Below, one piece after another: positions 6,205-7,825 of a stretch of DNA of 7,825 nt; positions within the stretch are counted from its first letter, which is position 1, and the number at the start of each line of letters is the position of its first letter. The position numbers and the translations under genes are program-made. The stretch lies in contig JAGGZP010000054.1 in NCBI GenBank assembly GCA_021161965.1, forward strand, positions 1 through 7,825. Reading direction: 5' to 3'. The notes beneath the pieces were generated by a model. The model made no database searches. It was not told the origin of the DNA and saw only the letters and a list, made by a program, of their open reading frames with translations. Source of the DNA: a bacterium (GTDB taxonomy: Bacteria > Patescibacteriota > Patescibacteriia > UBA2591 > JAGGZP01).

Positions 6205-6262
6205 ACTCAATTTTACAATCAAAAAATTTTCGTTTTACAACTCAATTTTTTGAGTAAAATTG
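6205..6262. promoter_or_regulatory. Palindrome copy 2 with half-site: candidate operator or leader hairpins
   Basis: The palindrome ACTCAA (6240-6245), TTTT, TTGAGT (6250-6255) repeats the one at 6036, and an extra ACTCAA half-site lies at 6205-6210. Copy 2 sits between a weak -35 box TTTACA (6234-6239) and a -10-like TAAAAT (6255-6260), with a short 15-bp spacer. If that promoter is real, the palindrome would be an operator within it. In RNA there is a competing pairing, CAATTTTAC (6208-6216) with GTAAAATTG (6254-6262). It shares bases with the short hairpin, so the two folds exclude each other. Confidence 0.4.
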
Positions 6263-6304
6263 GTAAAGGTCGCTAATAAAAAGCCAATCGGAGGAATTGG
6301 TAAA

Positions 6305-6308
6305 GAGG
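6305..6308 (+). promoter_or_regulatory. Shine-Dalgarno sequence setting the ATG at 6315
   Basis: GAGG lies 6 nt before ATG 6315, normal spacing for a ribosome binding site, and no other gene here has one as clear. A TTG at 6297 could extend the frame by six residues, but it lies only 2 nt after GGAGG (6290-6294). It would also put VKRIF ahead of an already complete signal peptide. The upstream GGAGG falls in the loop of a small CCAAT/ATTGG hairpin (6284-6300). Confidence 0.7.
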
Positions 6309-6314
6309 ATTTTT

Positions 6315-6680
6315 ATGAAAAAGTATTTAAGTGCAGTACTTTTAGTTAGTTTTTTGCTTTTGCCAGTTTTTGTTTTTGCTCAAGGTCCGAATTTGAATGA
6401 GGGATTAGAAAATTTCCTCGCTCAGACAAATTTAGGGAATGCTCCTTTACCTGATGTTATTGGTCGGGTTGTAAAGATTGCTTTAAGTTTTCTTGGTTTA
6501 GTTGCAGTAATTATTATTATTGTTGGCGGATTTCAATGGATGACTTCAGGCGGAAATGAAGAGAAAATTGGTAAAGCAAAAAAATTAATGCTTTCAGGAA
6601 TTGTTGGTTTAGTTATTATTGTTTTAGCTTACGCAATTGCCTCATTTGTTATCTCAAAAATTACTGAAGTAGCGCAATAG
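6315..6680 (+). CDS. T4SS-pilin-like secreted protein 3
   Basis: A 121-residue paralogue. The signal peptide is residues 1-22 (MKKYLS start, VFVFA before Gln23). The outer segment contains PNLNEGL (25-31), shared with the last pilin gene. Helix 1 (about 52-74) leads into GGFQWMTSGG (71-80), a charged loop (NEEKIGKAKK, 81-90), then helix 2 (91-114) and a short tail. The WMTSGG(N/D)E(E/D)KI pattern links it closely to the two genes after it, more than to the two before the intergenic gap. Start 6315 is chosen over the TTG at 6297 because of the Shine-Dalgarno spacing and the signal peptide. It heads a three-gene group whose next member starts 25 nt after its stop codon. Confidence 0.85.
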   Translation: MKKYLSAVLLVSFLLLPVFVFAQGPNLNEGLENFLAQTNLGNAPLPDVIGRVVKIALSFLGLVAVIIIIVGGFQWMTSGGNEEKIGKAKKLMLSGIVGLVIIVLAYAIASFVISKITEVAQ

Positions 6681-6705
6681 AGTGAATTAATTTTAAAATT
6701 TTTAT

Positions 6706-7131
6706 ATGAAATATCCGGGAAAAGAAAGGCCAAATTTTTATGGTATTTTCTTGCTATTGGTAATTTCAGTTTTGCTTTTTGGTTTATTTTTACCAGTTTT
6801 AGCACAAAAAAGCGAAGTTGGGAATCAATCAGATACGCTCAAACAGTTAGAACAAGTTGGTACACAAACAGGTCTAAAAGGATCAACAACAGATTTACCG
6901 ACAATTATTGGGAAAATAATTAAAATTGCTTTATCTTGGCTAGGAATAATTGCTCTTCTTTTAGTAATTGCTGGCGGATTTATGTGGATGACTTCTGGAG
7001 GAAATGAAGATAAGATAAAAAAAGCGAAGAGTTTGATGATTAATGCCTTTATCGGTTTAGCGATTATTCTTTTATCTTATGTCATTGCTCATTTTGTTAT
7101 TGAAAAAATACAATCCGTTAGTGGAGGGTAA
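6706..7131 (+). CDS. T4SS-pilin-like secreted protein 4
   Basis: A 141-residue paralogue. Its N-terminus is longer than in the other four (MKYPGKERPNFYG before the hydrophobic core), with cleavage predicted after LFLPVLA at Gln34. The outer segment (34-64) is polar and Gln/Thr-rich, unlike that of its neighbours. Helix 1 (about 67-91) leads into GGFMWMTSGG (90-99), then a loop (NEDKIKKAK, 100-108) and helix 2 (109-132). The stop is TAA at 7129-7131 and overlaps the likely GTG start of the next gene by 11 nt, which suggests coupled translation. There is no clear Shine-Dalgarno sequence before 6706. Confidence 0.82.
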   Translation: MKYPGKERPNFYGIFLLLVISVLLFGLFLPVLAQKSEVGNQSDTLKQLEQVGTQTGLKGSTTDLPTIIGKIIKIALSWLGIIALLLVIAGGFMWMTSGGNEDKIKKAKSLMINAFIGLAIILLSYVIAHFVIEKIQSVSGG

Positions 7132-7504
7132 GCAATTTTTTAAGGTTTATTTTATAATTCTCTTTGTTGGGATTATAACTTTTTTGTTGCCTAAATTTAT
7201 TTTTGCTCAACCAAATTTAAATGAGGGTTTATCGAAATTTCAAGAAATTACCAATTACGGAGACGCCTCTTTAGATATTATAATTGGTCGGATAATAAAA
7301 ATAGTCTTAAGTTTTCAAGGTTTAATTTTGGTTGTCTTAATTATTATTGCCGGTTTCAAATGGATGACATCCGGTGGTGATGAAGAGAAAATAAAAGGCG
7401 CTAAGAATATGATAGTTAGCGCGATAATTGGTATGGCTATTATTTCTTTATCTTATGTATTAGCCAATTTTTTTCTTCAGAAATTAATTGAAATTTCCAG
7501 CTAA
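7121..7504 (+). CDS. T4SS-pilin-like secreted protein 5 (GTG start)
   Basis: A 127-residue paralogue if it starts at GTG 7121. That start gives MEGKQFFKVY, a hydrophobic core and KFIFA before Gln30, a signal peptide of normal size. An ATG at 7079 in the same frame would add 14 residues and overlap the previous gene by 53 nt. It would place a second hydrophobic run before the signal peptide, so I reject it. The mature part carries PNLNEGL (31-37) as in paralogue 3, helix 1 (about 54-78), AGFKWMTSGG (77-86), a loop (DEEKIKGAK, 87-95) and helix 2 (96-119). This is probably a recent duplicate of paralogue 3. Its TAA overlaps the stop codon of the opposing gene. Confidence 0.8.
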   Translation: MEGKQFFKVYFIILFVGIITFLLPKFIFAQPNLNEGLSKFQEITNYGDASLDIIIGRIIKIVLSFQGLILVVLIIIAGFKWMTSGGDEEKIKGAKNMIVSAIIGMAIISLSYVLANFFLQKLIEISS

Positions 7505-7825
7505 ATTTTCTCAAATAAATAAAGAGTATAAGGATCAAGGCCGCCAAAAAAGGTCTTTTTTTCTTTTAAACACCAATTGTTTTTTATAAACCATTGAAAA
7601 ACAAGATTTTGCTGACCAATCTCGAAAGCGTGAATCTCAATAAAAAAAATTCTTTTATAATTTTTTGTTGATAATTTTAGCTTTTCTACATTTTTTTTAT
7701 TAACTATACCTTGCCAATTTTTTTTGACTATTCTTAAATCTTTTGAAAGATTATCTTCTAAAGGATAAAATCCTTCAATTGGTAAATTACCTTTATAATA
7801 ATGATTAATAGTCAATATTTCACAA
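7501..7825 (-). CDS. Unknown protein, 3' part only (runs off the right edge)
   Basis: The last 107 codons of a minus-strand gene are visible; the frame stays open to the window edge, so its true start lies outside. A TTG at 7815 is in frame, but nothing marks it as the start. The visible part is soluble with no membrane helix, and has alternating strand-like and polar stretches (NHYYKGNLP near the edge, then KRIFFIEIHAFE and QQNLVFQWFIKNNW). It ends in DPYTLYLFEKI. I do not recognise the family. A tail ending in YLFEK brings to mind the soluble end of membrane glycosyltransferases of Patescibacteria, but that is a weak impression. It is convergent with the pilin operon and shares the CTAA at 7501-7504 with the last pilin gene. 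Confidence 0.65.
   Translation of the reverse strand, partial: CEILTINHYYKGNLPIEGFYPLEDNLSKDLRIVKKNWQGIVNKKNVEKLKLSTKNYKRIFFIEIHAFEIGQQNLVFQWFIKNNWCLKEKKTFFGGLDPYTLYLFEKI
7537..7562 (+). terminator. Weak intrinsic-terminator-like hairpin after the pilin genes
   Basis: AAGGCC (7537-7542) can pair with GGTCTT (7552-7557), with one G-U pair, around a 9-nt loop, and five T residues follow (7558-7562). This is the first hairpin-plus-T-run after the last pilin stop codon. It lies inside the 3' coding end of the opposing gene, as expected where convergent genes leave no spacer. The stem is short, so termination is uncertain. Confidence 0.4.

Noticed and set aside
6297..6314. TTG at 6297 as start of the third pilin-like gene
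   Set aside because: GGAGG is only 2 nt upstream, and the ATG at 6315 has a well-spaced GAGG and starts a standard MKK signal peptide.
7079..7120. ATG at 7079 as start of the last pilin-like gene
   Set aside because: It would overlap the preceding gene by 53 nt and place an extra hydrophobic run ahead of a complete signal peptide; GTG 7121 gives a normal one.

Overview
This is an A+T-rich window (strikingly poor in G and C apart from a few short islands), with tightly packed short genes, few Shine-Dalgarno sequences and intergenic DNA full of short repeated words. The gene content (a degenerate metallo-beta-lactamase-fold gene, a small membrane protein and gyrA in a row, then a solute-binding lipoprotein and a run of small two-helix pilin-like proteins) looks like a Candidate Phyla Radiation (Patescibacteria) genome, most likely Parcubacteria-like. 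That placement is inferred from gene style and layout; the window has no rRNA gene to confirm it.

Layout. Positions 2-64 form a long imperfect inverted repeat that ends against the first start codon. Positions 65-3430 are a compact plus-strand block: a UlaG-like MBL-fold protein that has lost its recognisable metal ligands, a 94-residue single-pass membrane protein, and complete DNA gyrase subunit A (gyrA), with gaps of 0 and 3 nt. Positions 3431-3746 are non-coding and made of repeat words, a GC-rich 20-bp near-palindrome and an array of ATTGAAAATT words. They end in a near-consensus promoter whose expected transcription start lies at or within a few bases of the next ATG, so that mRNA is predicted to be leaderless or almost so. 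Positions 3747-5944 are a second plus-strand operon: a family 1 solute-binding lipoprotein followed by two secreted T4SS-pilin-like (VirB2/TrbC-like) proteins. Positions 5945-6314 are non-coding, with a candidate promoter, two copies of the palindrome ACTCAA-N4-TTGAGT, tandem TTGATCA units and the only clear Shine-Dalgarno sequence in the window. Positions 6315-7504 hold three more pilin-like paralogues. A minus-strand gene of unknown function enters from the right edge and ends convergently, its stop codon overlapping that of the last pilin gene.

How the genes fit together. The left block combines a housekeeping gene (gyrA) with two companions of unknown role. The right block encodes exported products only: a predicted lipoprotein with a sugar-binding-protein fold, and five paralogous small proteins, each with a signal peptide ending in Ala-Gln, two transmembrane helices and a W(M/I)TSGG loop. 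No ABC permease, ATPase or T4SS ATPase is visible. The most interesting hypothesis is that the five pilin-like subunits and the lipoprotein form one surface structure, for example for attachment to or uptake from a host or neighbouring cell. This is inference from co-location.
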